From: an uncultured Muribaculaceae bacterium
GTDB taxonomy: Bacteria > Bacteroidota > Bacteroidia > Bacteroidales > Muribaculaceae
Assembly: GCA_910584055.1 (NCBI GenBank)
Contig: CAJTZS010000041.1
Location: 1-37,282 of the forward strand
Reading direction: 5' to 3'
DNA: 37,282 bases
Part shown: piece by piece, positions 17,695 to 26,112 of the stretch
Layout of the letters: each line of letters opens with the position of its first letter
Position numbering within the stretch: the stretch's first letter is position 1
Notes under the pieces: generated by a model
Seen by the model: only the letters and a program-made list of their open reading frames with translations
The model's database searches: none
What the model was told of the DNA's origin: nothing
Program-made: the position numbers and the translations under genes

Positions 17695-17734
17695 CAATCC
17701 GAAAAACTTCTTAGAAACATTTGCTCGATTACAC

Positions 17735-18823
17735 ATGAAGACAGCGCTTATTACCGGAGTCACCGGTCAGGACGGCTCATTTCTTGCCGAGTTCCTCCTT
17801 GAAAAGGGATATGACGTGCACGGCACTATCCGCCGTTCATCAGTAGATTTCAGGGAGCGGATCGCTCACCTTGAAGGTCATTCCAATTTCCACCTGCATT
17901 ACGCAGACCTCGGCGATTCCATGTCGGTGATACAGGTGCTCAACAAGGTAAGGCCGGACGAGATCTACAACCTCGCGGCGCAAAGCCACGTGCAGGTGAG
18001 CTTCGATTCTCCGGAGTTCACCGCCGACGTGGACGCAGTCGGAGTGCTGCGCATCCTCGAAGGTGTGCGCCAATGCGGTCTTGCCGACACGTGTAGAATC
18101 TATCAGGCATCCACCTCGGAGCTTTACGGCAAGGTGGAGGAAGTGCCCCAGAACGAGAACACTCCGTTCCATCCCTACTCCCCCTATGCCGTGGCGAAGC
18201 AGTACGGCTTCTGGATCGTGAAGGAATACCGTGAGGCATACGGAATGTATTGCTGCTCGGGAATCCTTTTCAACCACGAATCGGAACGCCGGGGTGAAAC
18301 TTTCGTGACACGTAAAATCACTCTCGCGGCAGCCCGCATCGCGCAAGGGAAACAGGACAAGCTATTTCTCGGCAACCTATCCTCACTTCGCGACTGGGGA
18401 TATGCCCGCGACTATGTGGAGTGCATGTGGCTGATTCTGCAACATGACACACCCGAGGATTTCGTAATAGCCACCGGCGAGCAGCACTCTGTAAGAGAGT
18501 TTGCCACTCTTGCGTTCCATAATGTGGGAATTGAACTTGAATGGAGTGGTGAAGGGCTCGACGAAAAGGGCATCGACAAGGCTACGGGGAAAGTTCTGGT
18601 GGAGGTGTCGCCGGATTTCTACCGACCCACCGATGTGGTCAACCTCTGGGGAGACCCCACCAAGGCGCGTGCAGAATTAGGTTGGAATCCACAAAAGACC
18701 TCTTTCGAACAGCTCGTCAAAATCATGACAGATGCCGATATGGCTAAAGTCGCGGTGGAGAGGGCATCGGAAAATGTGCGCACCAACCTTGCCGAATTCC
18801 TCGAAAAGGGAATCGTGAAATAA
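17735..18823 (+). CDS. gmd: GDP-mannose 4,6-dehydratase
   Basis: The 362-residue product is a short-chain dehydrogenase that converts GDP-mannose to GDP-4-keto-6-deoxymannose, the first step toward GDP-fucose, GDP-rhamnose or GDP-perosamine. The NAD(P)-binding G8-G11-G14 motif lies in ITGVTGQDGSFLAEFLLEKG. The catalytic residues are visible as T127, E129, Y151 and K155 (STSELYG and YSPYAVAK), and the family signature FNHESERRGETFVTRKI is intact. I chose the ATG at 17735 because the frame before it only adds residues ahead of the Rossmann strand. A GDP-fucose synthase, often next to gmd, is absent here. Confidence 0.95.
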   Translation: MKTALITGVTGQDGSFLAEFLLEKGYDVHGTIRRSSVDFRERIAHLEGHSNFHLHYADLGDSMSVIQVLNKVRPDEIYNLAAQSHVQVSFDSPEFTADVDAVGVLRILEGVRQCGLADTCRIYQASTSELYGKVEEVPQNENTPFHPYSPYAVAKQYGFWIVKEYREAYGMYCCSGILFNHESERRGETFVTRKITLAAARIAQGKQDKLFLGNLSSLRDWGYARDYVECMWLILQHDTPEDFVIATGEQHSVREFATLAFHNVGIELEWSGEGLDEKGIDKATGKVLVEVSPDFYRPTDVVNLWGDPTKARAELGWNPQKTSFEQLVKIMTDADMAKVAVERASENVRTNLAEFLEKGIVK

Positions 18824-18848
18824 TCCGATATTTCTATGTGTGTTGACG

Positions 18849-18894
18849 GAGGGCCGCACCATGCTCGATTGCATGGGTGGTCCTCTTGTTTTTT
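18849..18894 (+). terminator. Rho-independent terminator after gmd
   Basis: An imperfect stem pairs 18849-18864 (GAGGGCCGCACCATGC) with 18871-18885 (GCATGGGTGGTCCTC) around a 6-base loop and is followed by TTGTTTTTT. It lies 26 bases after the gmd stop and should end the upstream transcript. Confidence 0.8.
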
Positions 18895-18912
18895 ATGTTT
18901 TTAAACATAAAA
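18891..18912. repeat. 10-bp perfect inverted repeat
   Basis: TTTTATGTTT at 18891-18900 and AAACATAAAA at 18903-18912 are perfect reverse complements separated by two bases. The repeat follows the gmd terminator and precedes the nhaD promoter box, so it could be an operator or part of a bidirectional terminator. It carries the same AAACATA core as 16474-16487. Confidence 0.65.
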
Positions 18913-18952
18913 TCTATTAAAGAAATTTTTCTTTAATTAATTATTTTTTTGC

Positions 18953-18960
18953 TAATTTTG
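18953..18960 (+). promoter_or_regulatory. Bacteroides-type -7 box upstream of nhaD
   Basis: TAATTTTG fits the TAnnTTTG -7 element of the Bacteroidales primary sigma factor, 71 bases before the nhaD ATG. No clear TTTG -33 box lies 19-21 bases upstream, where the sequence is a run of A and T. The 208-base gap between gmd and nhaD otherwise holds only the terminator and the inverted repeat. Confidence 0.55.
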
Positions 18961-19031
18961 CCGCACATTATGAGGGACTGAAAACTCATATTGACATTTC
19001 CTTAACCTATCTATATTTCTATATTCACGCT

Positions 19032-20426
19032 ATGCTGACGACTCTGCTCGTTTTATTCGTTGTAGGCTATCTGGCCATAGCCCTTGAACACCCCCTCCGC
19101 GTTGACAAGACAGCTTCCGCGCTCCTCCTCGGTATGCTGATGTGGATAATATATGCCATGGGCGCGGAATCGGTGGTGCCGGTGGTTTCCGCCGACAATT
19201 TCAGCCATTTCCTCGACACCCATCCGGGGCTTGCACAGAAGCCGCTCCATGAGCAGGCTTTGCAGTATGTGCTAAACGTAGATATCGTGGAGCACCTGGG
19301 CGACATAATGCAGACCCTGTTGTTCCTTATCGGGGCGATGACAATCGTGGAGATGGTGGACGTACACGGCGGATTCCGCGTGATCACTGACCATATCAAC
19401 ACCCGCAACAAGAAGAAGTTGCTATGGATCATCAGTTTCGTAACGTTCTTCATGTCTGCGATCCTCGACAACCTCACGACTTCCATAGTAATGCTGATGC
19501 TCTTGCGCAAACTCATCACGCAGAAGGAGGAGCGGTGGCTTTACGCCGGAATGATAATAATCGCCGCAAACAGCGGCGGCGCATGGAGCCCTATCGGCGA
19601 CATAACCACAATCATGCTTTGGGTGAGCGGAAACATCACAGCCCCGGCCCTGCTCTCGTTCGTTCTCGTACCCTCCTTGGTGTCAATGCTCTTACCTTTG
19701 TTCATAATAAGCCGCAAGCTGAAGGGGGATCTCCCTCCGCGAGACGTTGTCGTGGAAAAAAACTCATTCATAACGGCAGGACAACGCGCCACAATGTTCT
19801 ATCTCGGAGTGGGTGGACTGATTTTCGTGCCGATATTCAAATCGATAACCCACCTCCCCCCGTTTGTGGGAATGCTTTTCGTGCTTGGCGCTCTATGGGT
19901 GTTCACCGAAATATTCTATAACTCCAAGATGCTCGAACAGGCCCGGGAATTGCGTCTTCCTAAGGTCATCTCGCGTGTGGACATGCCTTCCATACTTTTC
20001 TTCCTCGGAATCCTGATGGCGGTGGCGGTGCTGCAAAGCACCGGAATACTCTCCGACATAGCCGGTTATCTCGACGAGGAGATACATAACGTATATTGGA
20101 TCGGACTCGTTTTGGGTGTACTTTCTTCAATCGTGGACAATGTTCCGCTGGTTGCCGGCGTTATGGGTATGTATCCCGTTGCCGATCCGGCCGCCACAGG
20201 GTATGCAGCGAATTTCGTAATCGACGGCACGTTCTGGGAACTGATGTCTTATTGCGCAGGCGTGGGAGGATCAATCCTCATCATCGGTTCTGCGGCGGGA
20301 GTGATCGTTATGGGACTCGAAAAAATAAGTTTCGGCTGGTACCTCAAAAAATTCACATGGGTGGCGTTGCTCGGATACCTGGCAGGAGCGGGAATATATG
20401 CACTTGAAAAATTGATTTTTGCATGA
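19032..20426 (+). CDS. nhaD: NhaD-type Na+/H+ antiporter
   Basis: A 464-residue inner-membrane protein of the ion-transporter superfamily, with about a dozen hydrophobic segments. Diagnostic motifs are ILDNLTTSIVM, NSGGAWSPIGDITT and SSIVDNVPLVAGVMG; the paired D-N motifs lie in the discontinuous helices of NhaD/ArsB-type carriers. It exchanges cytoplasmic Na+ (or Li+) for H+ and supports pH and salt homeostasis. It has its own promoter box and is separated from gmd by a terminator. Its stop overlaps the next ATG (ATGA at 20423-20426), so the following glycosyltransferase is probably co-transcribed with it. Confidence 0.92.
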   Translation: MLTTLLVLFVVGYLAIALEHPLRVDKTASALLLGMLMWIIYAMGAESVVPVVSADNFSHFLDTHPGLAQKPLHEQALQYVLNVDIVEHLGDIMQTLLFLIGAMTIVEMVDVHGGFRVITDHINTRNKKKLLWIISFVTFFMSAILDNLTTSIVMLMLLRKLITQKEERWLYAGMIIIAANSGGAWSPIGDITTIMLWVSGNITAPALLSFVLVPSLVSMLLPLFIISRKLKGDLPPRDVVVEKNSFITAGQRATMFYLGVGGLIFVPIFKSITHLPPFVGMLFVLGALWVFTEIFYNSKMLEQARELRLPKVISRVDMPSILFFLGILMAVAVLQSTGILSDIAGYLDEEIHNVYWIGLVLGVLSSIVDNVPLVAGVMGMYPVADPAATGYAANFVIDGTFWELMSYCAGVGGSILIIGSAAGVIVMGLEKISFGWYLKKFTWVALLGYLAGAGIYALEKLIFA

Positions 20427-21568
20427 TTATAGGATTCGACGGAAAGCGGGCGGTGTCCAACATGACCGGACTCGGCAATTATTCCAGACTCGTGATTGAA
20501 CGTCTGGCGTTTGAAAACCCGCAGGACAAACTGCTGATATATACCCCCGCGCTCCGCGACAATCCACGTCTAAAGGCAATCCGCAATACCCACAACGTCG
20601 AATTCCGCCTCCCTCCGCCACAAGGCTTCAAAGGCAGCCTCTGGCGCACATTCGGGATACCGAACAATCTGAAAGCGGACAAGGTGGATATTTTCCATGG
20701 CTTAAGCAACGAACTGCCGCTCAACATACGCAAAAGCGGTGTCCCATCCGTGGTGACCATGCACGATGTCATATACCGCACAATGCCGGAATGCTACAAG
20801 CCTATTGACCGCAAGCTTTACGATTTCAAATACGGCGCGGCATGCCGCAACGCCGACAGGATAATCGCCGTCAGCGAATGCACAAAGCGCGATGTGGTGA
20901 AGTATTATGGGATAGATCCGGACCGGATAGATGTCATATATCAAGGATGCGATGAATCATTCAGACGCGTCTGGACTCCCGACGAACTCTCAGCCCTCAG
21001 AAATCGCCTCAACCTGCCGGAGAAATACATCCTGCAAGTGGGCACAATCGAACGCCGCAAGAATCTCGAACTGACGGTGCGCGCCCTCCCCTCGCTGCCG
21101 ATGGATGTGGAGTTGGTGGTAGTGGGCAGAGACCATCACGGCTACAAGAAAGTGATCGACGACATCGCCCGTGAATTGGGGGTGACACAGCGCATCCATT
21201 ATTACGCAAGCCTTGATTTCAAGGACCTTCCGGGAGTGAACCAGGCTGCGGAAGTCATAGCCTACCCCTCGAGATACGAAGGATTCGGAATACCCGTCGT
21301 GGAAGGGCTGGAAAGCATGCGCCCCGTTGTCGCCGCTACAGGCTCCTGCCTTGAAGAGGCGGGCGGCCCTGATACACTCTATGTAGACCCGGACTCCCCT
21401 AACGACATGGCAGCGGCACTGATTGCAACCCTCCGCGGAGGCCGCGAGATAGATGACATGATAGCGGCTGGGAAGGAGTATGCCGCCCGTTTCGATAAAA
21501 GCCGCATGGCTTCCGACATAAAGGAAACCTACGCCCGGGCCATCGACTCGTTCAAATCCAATCATTAA
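20423..21568 (+). CDS. GT4 family glycosyltransferase
   Basis: A 381-residue GT-B enzyme with the N-terminal glycine loop (DGKRAVSNMTGLGNYSR), FHGLSNELPL, the mid-region TMHDVIYRTMPECY, and donor-domain motifs VGTIERRKNLELTVRAL and YEGFGIPVVEGLESM with E-x7-E. This is the group close to mannosyl/rhamnosyl transferases acting on polyprenyl-linked sugars; the sugar is not determined. It overlaps nhaD by four bases. Base composition matches nhaD and gmd rather than the AT-rich island, so it is likely a core-chromosome gene. Confidence 0.9.
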   Translation: MIIGFDGKRAVSNMTGLGNYSRLVIERLAFENPQDKLLIYTPALRDNPRLKAIRNTHNVEFRLPPPQGFKGSLWRTFGIPNNLKADKVDIFHGLSNELPLNIRKSGVPSVVTMHDVIYRTMPECYKPIDRKLYDFKYGAACRNADRIIAVSECTKRDVVKYYGIDPDRIDVIYQGCDESFRRVWTPDELSALRNRLNLPEKYILQVGTIERRKNLELTVRALPSLPMDVELVVVGRDHHGYKKVIDDIARELGVTQRIHYYASLDFKDLPGVNQAAEVIAYPSRYEGFGIPVVEGLESMRPVVAATGSCLEEAGGPDTLYVDPDSPNDMAAALIATLRGGREIDDMIAAGKEYAARFDKSRMASDIKETYARAIDSFKSNH

Positions 21569-21669
21569 GAAGCGTTTAAGGGTGTGTTTAAAAATATTTG
21601 CTCACATTTTAGTCATCCTAATTTAACAATTTCAAAAGTTTTTTGTTAATAGTTTAACATCGTTTTGTA

Positions 21670-21677
21670 TAAATTTG
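21670..21677 (+). promoter_or_regulatory. Bacteroides-type -7 box for the RND efflux operon
   Basis: TAAATTTG matches TAnnTTTG, 70 bases before the chosen start at 21747. The nearest TTTG upstream is at 21642-21645, about 24 bases away, slightly longer than the usual 19-21. A small inverted repeat (TAACAA 21624-21629 with TTGTTA 21643-21648) overlaps that element and could be a repressor site. No regulator gene is adjacent. Confidence 0.6.
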
Positions 21678-21746
21678 CAGTTGCTCCCGGAAAGAATTTG
21701 CAATGCAAGGTTTTCCGAACTTCTGACATTATTGTTTTCCAGCAAG

Positions 21747-23000
21747 ATGAACATTAACTATAAACAAATTTCAGGACGTCTGTTCAACAAAAGCAGGCTC
21801 AACAGTATCAAGGAATCTTTCCCCGGCAATAAAAAGGCGTGGCTTGTAATAGTTTTGATATTGCTGATTGTGTGCGCCGCACTATACTTCTTCCTTCGTC
21901 CCAAGACCAAGGAGGCCCCGCTGCCTGTGGTGGAGGTGGAGACGGTTGCCACCGGCAATGTGAATATTTACGGCGAATACGTGGGTCGCATCCGCGCCCA
22001 GCAATTCGTGGAGGTTCACGCCAGGGTCGAAGGCTACCTTGAAAAAATGTGTTTCAAGGAGGGATCTTATATAAACAAGGGACAGACCCTTTTCGTCATA
22101 GACCCCAAACTATATGAGGCGCACGTGAACCGTGCCCGCGCTCAGCTGAAAAAGGCAGAAGCGCAGGCGCGTAAGGCCAAGCGGGATCTCGACCGCATCA
22201 AACCGCTATATGCCCAGAACGCAGCCTCACAACTCGATCTGGACAATGCCTCTGCCGCATATGAAAGCGCAGTGGCGGAGGTGACGGTGAGCAAGGCCGA
22301 CCTGACACAGGCGGAAATAACGTTGGGGTATACACGCGTCACGTCACCGATATCTGGTTACATATCTGAACGCGTGGCAGACATCGGAACCCTCGTGGGG
22401 CCATCCGGAGGGAAATCGCTCCTCGCCACCGTTGTAAAGAGCGATACGGTAAGGGTCGACTTCTCCATGACCGCCCTCGATTATTTGCGCGGGAAAGACA
22501 GAAACGTCAACCTCGGCAGCGAAGACCCTTCCCGCAAATGGAACTCGTTCGTAACGATAACCCTTGCCGACGGCTCGGAATATCCCCACAAAGGTTTGGT
22601 GGATTTCGCCGACCCTCAAGTCGATCCCAAAACCGGGACATTCTCCGTGCGCGCGGAAATGCCGAATCCCGACAGGAGCCTGCTGCCGGGAGAAGTGACC
22701 AAAGTAAAGGTCCTTCTCGATGTGAGAGAGCAGGCGGTCCAGGTGCCGACAAAAGCTCTTGTAATTGAAAAGAACGGTGCATACATATACATCGTGCGTC
22801 CTGACAATATAGTCGAGAAACGTTTCATCGAAACCGGTCCTGAGGTAGGTAACAACACAATAGTGGAACGCGGACTCGCCAAAGGAGAGAAGATTGTGGT
22901 GGAAGGCTTCCACAAACTGAATCACGGCATGAAAGTAAAACCGGTGACCGCTTCACCGGAAAAGACTAAAAATAATAATGACACTGGAAAAGACATCTGA
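21747..23000 (+). CDS. RND efflux periplasmic adaptor (membrane-fusion protein, AcrA/MexA type)
   Basis: The product from the ATG at 21747 is 417 residues. An N-terminal membrane anchor (AWLVIVLILLIVCAALYFFL, about 31-50) precedes the lipoyl-like half EYVGRIRAQQFVEVHARVEG, a Lys/Arg/Ala-rich helical hairpin (about 110-175), the second lipoyl half TRVTSPISGYIS and beta-barrel/membrane-proximal domains. It links the inner-membrane pump to the outer-membrane channel. The frame can be extended upstream only to a TTG inside the promoter box, so I use the ATG. It is the first gene of a three-gene efflux operon. Confidence 0.93.
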   Translation: MNINYKQISGRLFNKSRLNSIKESFPGNKKAWLVIVLILLIVCAALYFFLRPKTKEAPLPVVEVETVATGNVNIYGEYVGRIRAQQFVEVHARVEGYLEKMCFKEGSYINKGQTLFVIDPKLYEAHVNRARAQLKKAEAQARKAKRDLDRIKPLYAQNAASQLDLDNASAAYESAVAEVTVSKADLTQAEITLGYTRVTSPISGYISERVADIGTLVGPSGGKSLLATVVKSDTVRVDFSMTALDYLRGKDRNVNLGSEDPSRKWNSFVTITLADGSEYPHKGLVDFADPQVDPKTGTFSVRAEMPNPDRSLLPGEVTKVKVLLDVREQAVQVPTKALVIEKNGAYIYIVRPDNIVEKRFIETGPEVGNNTIVERGLAKGEKIVVEGFHKLNHGMKVKPVTASPEKTKNNNDTGKDI

Positions 23001-23001
23001 C

Positions 23002-26000
23002 ATGCGCAAGAATTTCTTTCTCGAACATCCGGTTTTTTCTATCGTCATATCGATAGTGATATTCATTATCGGAGCTATCGGACTGGCCATGCTCCCTGTG
23101 GACCAGTACCCGCAGATAGTGCCTCCGGTGGTCAGGATTTCCGCGTCATATCCCGGCGCGGACGCGACTACGGTGACACAAGCCGTAGCAACACCGATCG
23201 AACAGGAACTCAACGGGACACCGGGCATGATATACATGTCGTCTACCAGCAGCAACTCCGGAGGATTCTCCGCGCTTGTGACATTCGATATAGACACCGA
23301 CCCCGAACTCGCCGCCGTCGACATACAGAACCGGATAAAGAAGGCAGAATCCCGCCTGCCTGCCGAAGTGGTGCAGAATGGCATTTCCGTGTCAAAAGAG
23401 ACGGCAAGCCGGCTGATGACCATAACCATCCTTTCCGACGATCCGAAATTTGACGAAGTTTATCTCAGCAATTACACCACCCTAAACGTTATCGACCCGA
23501 TACGCCGTATCCCCGGTGTGGGGAGCGTGAGTAATGTCGGCGGCCGCTATTACGCCATGCAGATATGGCTGCAGCCCGACAAACTCGCGGACCTCGGCCT
23601 GACTGTGAAAGACATCCAGAACGCGCTTAAGGATCAGAACCGGGAATCAGCGGCAGGCGCGCTCGGACAGGCGCCTGCCGAGGAAATCGACGTGACGATG
23701 CCTATCATTGCCCGCGGAAGGCTGTCTTCAGTAAAGGAATTTGAAGACATCGTGCTCAGAGCCTCCACAAACGGATCCATTATACGCCTTAAAGACGTGG
23801 CCAGGATTTCGCTCGAGGCACAAAGCTATTCAACCGAAAGCGGTATCAACGGAGGCAATGCAGCCGTGATAAATATAAATATGCTGCCAGGCTCTAACGC
23901 AATGGAGGTGGCGGAAGCTGTGAAAAAGGAGATGGAAAACCTGTCGGCAAACTTCCCGGCTGGCATCAGCTACAACATACCGTTCGACATGACAACCTAT
24001 ATCGAAGAGTCGATACATCATGTATATAAGACTTTCTTCGAAGCTCTCATTCTGGTTATTGTCGTAGTCTTCTTATCATTGCAAAACTGGAGGGCGACAC
24101 TGATTCCTGTAATAGCGGTGCCGATCTCCCTTGTCGGGACTTTCGGTGTCATGCTTATGTTCGGCTTCTCGTTAAACATGCTCACACTGCTCGGGCTCAT
24201 ACTTGCCATCGGTATCGTGGTGGACGACGCCATAGTTGTAGTGGAGAATGTAGACCGCATAATGCATGCCGAGCATCTCCCTCCAAAGGAGGCTACAGCC
24301 AAGGCGATGCAAAACCTCGGGAGCGCACTGATCGCCATGTCGCTTGTTCTGTGCGCCGTGTTCGTTCCGGTAAGTTTCCTCCCCGGCATCACCGGACAGC
24401 TCTACCGGCAGTTCACGGTAACGATAGCCGTGTCGGTGGTTATCTCCACTGTCGTTGCCCTTACATTGTCGCCGGTAATGTGTGCGAAGCTCCTTAAACC
24501 GGCATCAAAAAAGCGTAAGGCAAAAATCTTCCGCCTGATAAATATATGGCTCGGACGCGGAAACAAATTCTATGGACGCGCCATCCAGCGCACCCTCGCC
24601 CATCCAAGGCGAATGTACCTCGCGTTCGCATTGGCATTAGGTTTCATCTATATGATGAATGAACTTATGCCTCGCAGTTTCATGTCGCAGGAAGACCAGG
24701 GTTATTTCACCGTCGAGCTTGAGCTTCCGGAGGGAGCGAGCATCGAACGGACACGTGAAGTCACCGAACGGGCAATGGCAATGCTCATGAATGACAAGGA
24801 TGTGGAGTATGTTCTTAACGTAACGGGATCCTCCCCGCGCGTAGGAACCAATCAGGCCCATGCACAACTCACCGTCATCCTCAAACCTTGGGACAAAAGG
24901 GAAACGGAAGACATCACGGAAGTGCGTGCAAGAATCCTCGAAGAGCTTTCAGAATATCCGGAGAGCAAAGCATATGTGTTCTCCCCCGCCATAATCCCGG
25001 GACTTGGAAGTTCCGGCGGGTTCGAAATGGTGCTTGAAGCCAAGGCCGATGCAACATATTCCGACCTGCAGAACGCCGTGGACACCCTGAGAAGCTACGC
25101 AGCCCAGATGCCAATGGTTTCCGGCTTGTCAACTTCCATGCAAGCTGACATTCCGCAACTATATTTTGATGTGGATAGGGACAGGGCAAAGATGCTTGGA
25201 ATACCTGTGAGCGATATTTTCTCTACAATGAAAGCTTTCACAGGGTCTATATATGTGAACGACTTCAACATGTTCAACCGCATATACAGGGTCTATATCC
25301 AGGCGGACGCACCCTACCGTATGCACAGGGAGAACTTGAACCTCTTCTTTGTCAAGAGTTCGGACGGCACAATGGTGCCGGTATCTTCACTCGGGAATTC
25401 CCATTTCACCACCGGACCGGGGACCATCGGGCGCTTCAACATGTTCAACTCCGCGACCATATCAGGAGAAGCTGCCCACGGATACAGCACTGGAGAAGCC
25501 ATGGATGCATTGGAGAAACTTGTCAGGGAGAAACTGCCGTCAAACATTGGGGTGGAATGGAGCGGACTGTCATACCAGCAGCGACATGAGAGCGGAAACA
25601 CGGGTCTCATACTCGGTCTCGTATTCCTCTTCGTGTTCCTCTTCCTTGCAGCACTATATGAAAGCTGGACCGTCCCGCTCGCCGTCATACTCTCCCTCCC
25701 TATAGCCGGGGTGGGAGCTTACCTCGGAATATGGATATGCGGACTTGAAAACAACATCTATTTCCAGATCGGCCTCGTGATGCTTGTCGGACTCGTGGCC
25801 AAGAACGCCATCCTGATTGTTGAGTTCGCGAAAGAGGAAACCGACAAGGGATGTGACCCGGCAAAAGCCGCAAGGACTGCGGCAAGACTCCGCTTCCGCC
25901 CTATCGTCATGACATCGCTGGCGTTCATGCTCGGGCTGTTGCCTCTCCTGTTTGCCTCCGGACCCGGTTCCGCAGCCCGTAGGGACATAGGCACAGGCGT

Positions 26001-26112
26001 ATTCTTCGGAATGGCAGTGGCAATAACCATCGGAATAGTGTTCGTGCCGTTTTTCTTCGTCCAGGTAAACAAGAAGTTGAGAAAAAAGCAACAGAAAGAT
26101 TTGACAAAATGA
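23002..26112 (+). CDS. RND multidrug efflux pump, HAE1 family (AcrB/MexB type)
   Basis: A 1036-residue inner-membrane pump (another in-frame ATG at 22978 would add 8 residues and overlap the previous gene). It starts with the family pattern NFFLEHPVFSIVISIVI and PVDQYPQIVPP. The proton-relay residues are present: D408-D409 in GIVVDDAIVVVENV and K934 in VGLVAKNAILIVEFAKE. The two large periplasmic loops and twelve membrane segments are of normal size. It is proton-driven, trimeric and works with the adaptor before it and the channel after it. The substrate range cannot be read. I chose 23002 because family members begin directly at this MRKNFF-like start, with GGAAAAG upstream. Confidence 0.95.
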   Translation: MRKNFFLEHPVFSIVISIVIFIIGAIGLAMLPVDQYPQIVPPVVRISASYPGADATTVTQAVATPIEQELNGTPGMIYMSSTSSNSGGFSALVTFDIDTDPELAAVDIQNRIKKAESRLPAEVVQNGISVSKETASRLMTITILSDDPKFDEVYLSNYTTLNVIDPIRRIPGVGSVSNVGGRYYAMQIWLQPDKLADLGLTVKDIQNALKDQNRESAAGALGQAPAEEIDVTMPIIARGRLSSVKEFEDIVLRASTNGSIIRLKDVARISLEAQSYSTESGINGGNAAVININMLPGSNAMEVAEAVKKEMENLSANFPAGISYNIPFDMTTYIEESIHHVYKTFFEALILVIVVVFLSLQNWRATLIPVIAVPISLVGTFGVMLMFGFSLNMLTLLGLILAIGIVVDDAIVVVENVDRIMHAEHLPPKEATAKAMQNLGSALIAMSLVLCAVFVPVSFLPGITGQLYRQFTVTIAVSVVISTVVALTLSPVMCAKLLKPASKKRKAKIFRLINIWLGRGNKFYGRAIQRTLAHPRRMYLAFALALGFIYMMNELMPRSFMSQEDQGYFTVELELPEGASIERTREVTERAMAMLMNDKDVEYVLNVTGSSPRVGTNQAHAQLTVILKPWDKRETEDITEVRARILEELSEYPESKAYVFSPAIIPGLGSSGGFEMVLEAKADATYSDLQNAVDTLRSYAAQMPMVSGLSTSMQADIPQLYFDVDRDRAKMLGIPVSDIFSTMKAFTGSIYVNDFNMFNRIYRVYIQADAPYRMHRENLNLFFVKSSDGTMVPVSSLGNSHFTTGPGTIGRFNMFNSATISGEAAHGYSTGEAMDALEKLVREKLPSNIGVEWSGLSYQQRHESGNTGLILGLVFLFVFLFLAALYESWTVPLAVILSLPIAGVGAYLGIWICGLENNIYFQIGLVMLVGLVAKNAILIVEFAKEETDKGCDPAKAARTAARLRFRPIVMTSLAFMLGLLPLLFASGPGSAARRDIGTGVFFGMAVAITIGIVFVPFFFVQVNKKLRKKQQKDLTK

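Noticed and set aside
22344..22925. 193-codon minus-strand frame inside the efflux adaptor gene
   Set aside because: It is fully antisense to well-conserved adaptor domains and has no motif of its own.
22978..23001. Upstream ATG for the RND pump
   Set aside because: It would add eight polar residues before the conserved N-terminal helix and overlap the adaptor gene. The ATG at 23002 matches the usual family start, although the upstream one cannot be excluded.
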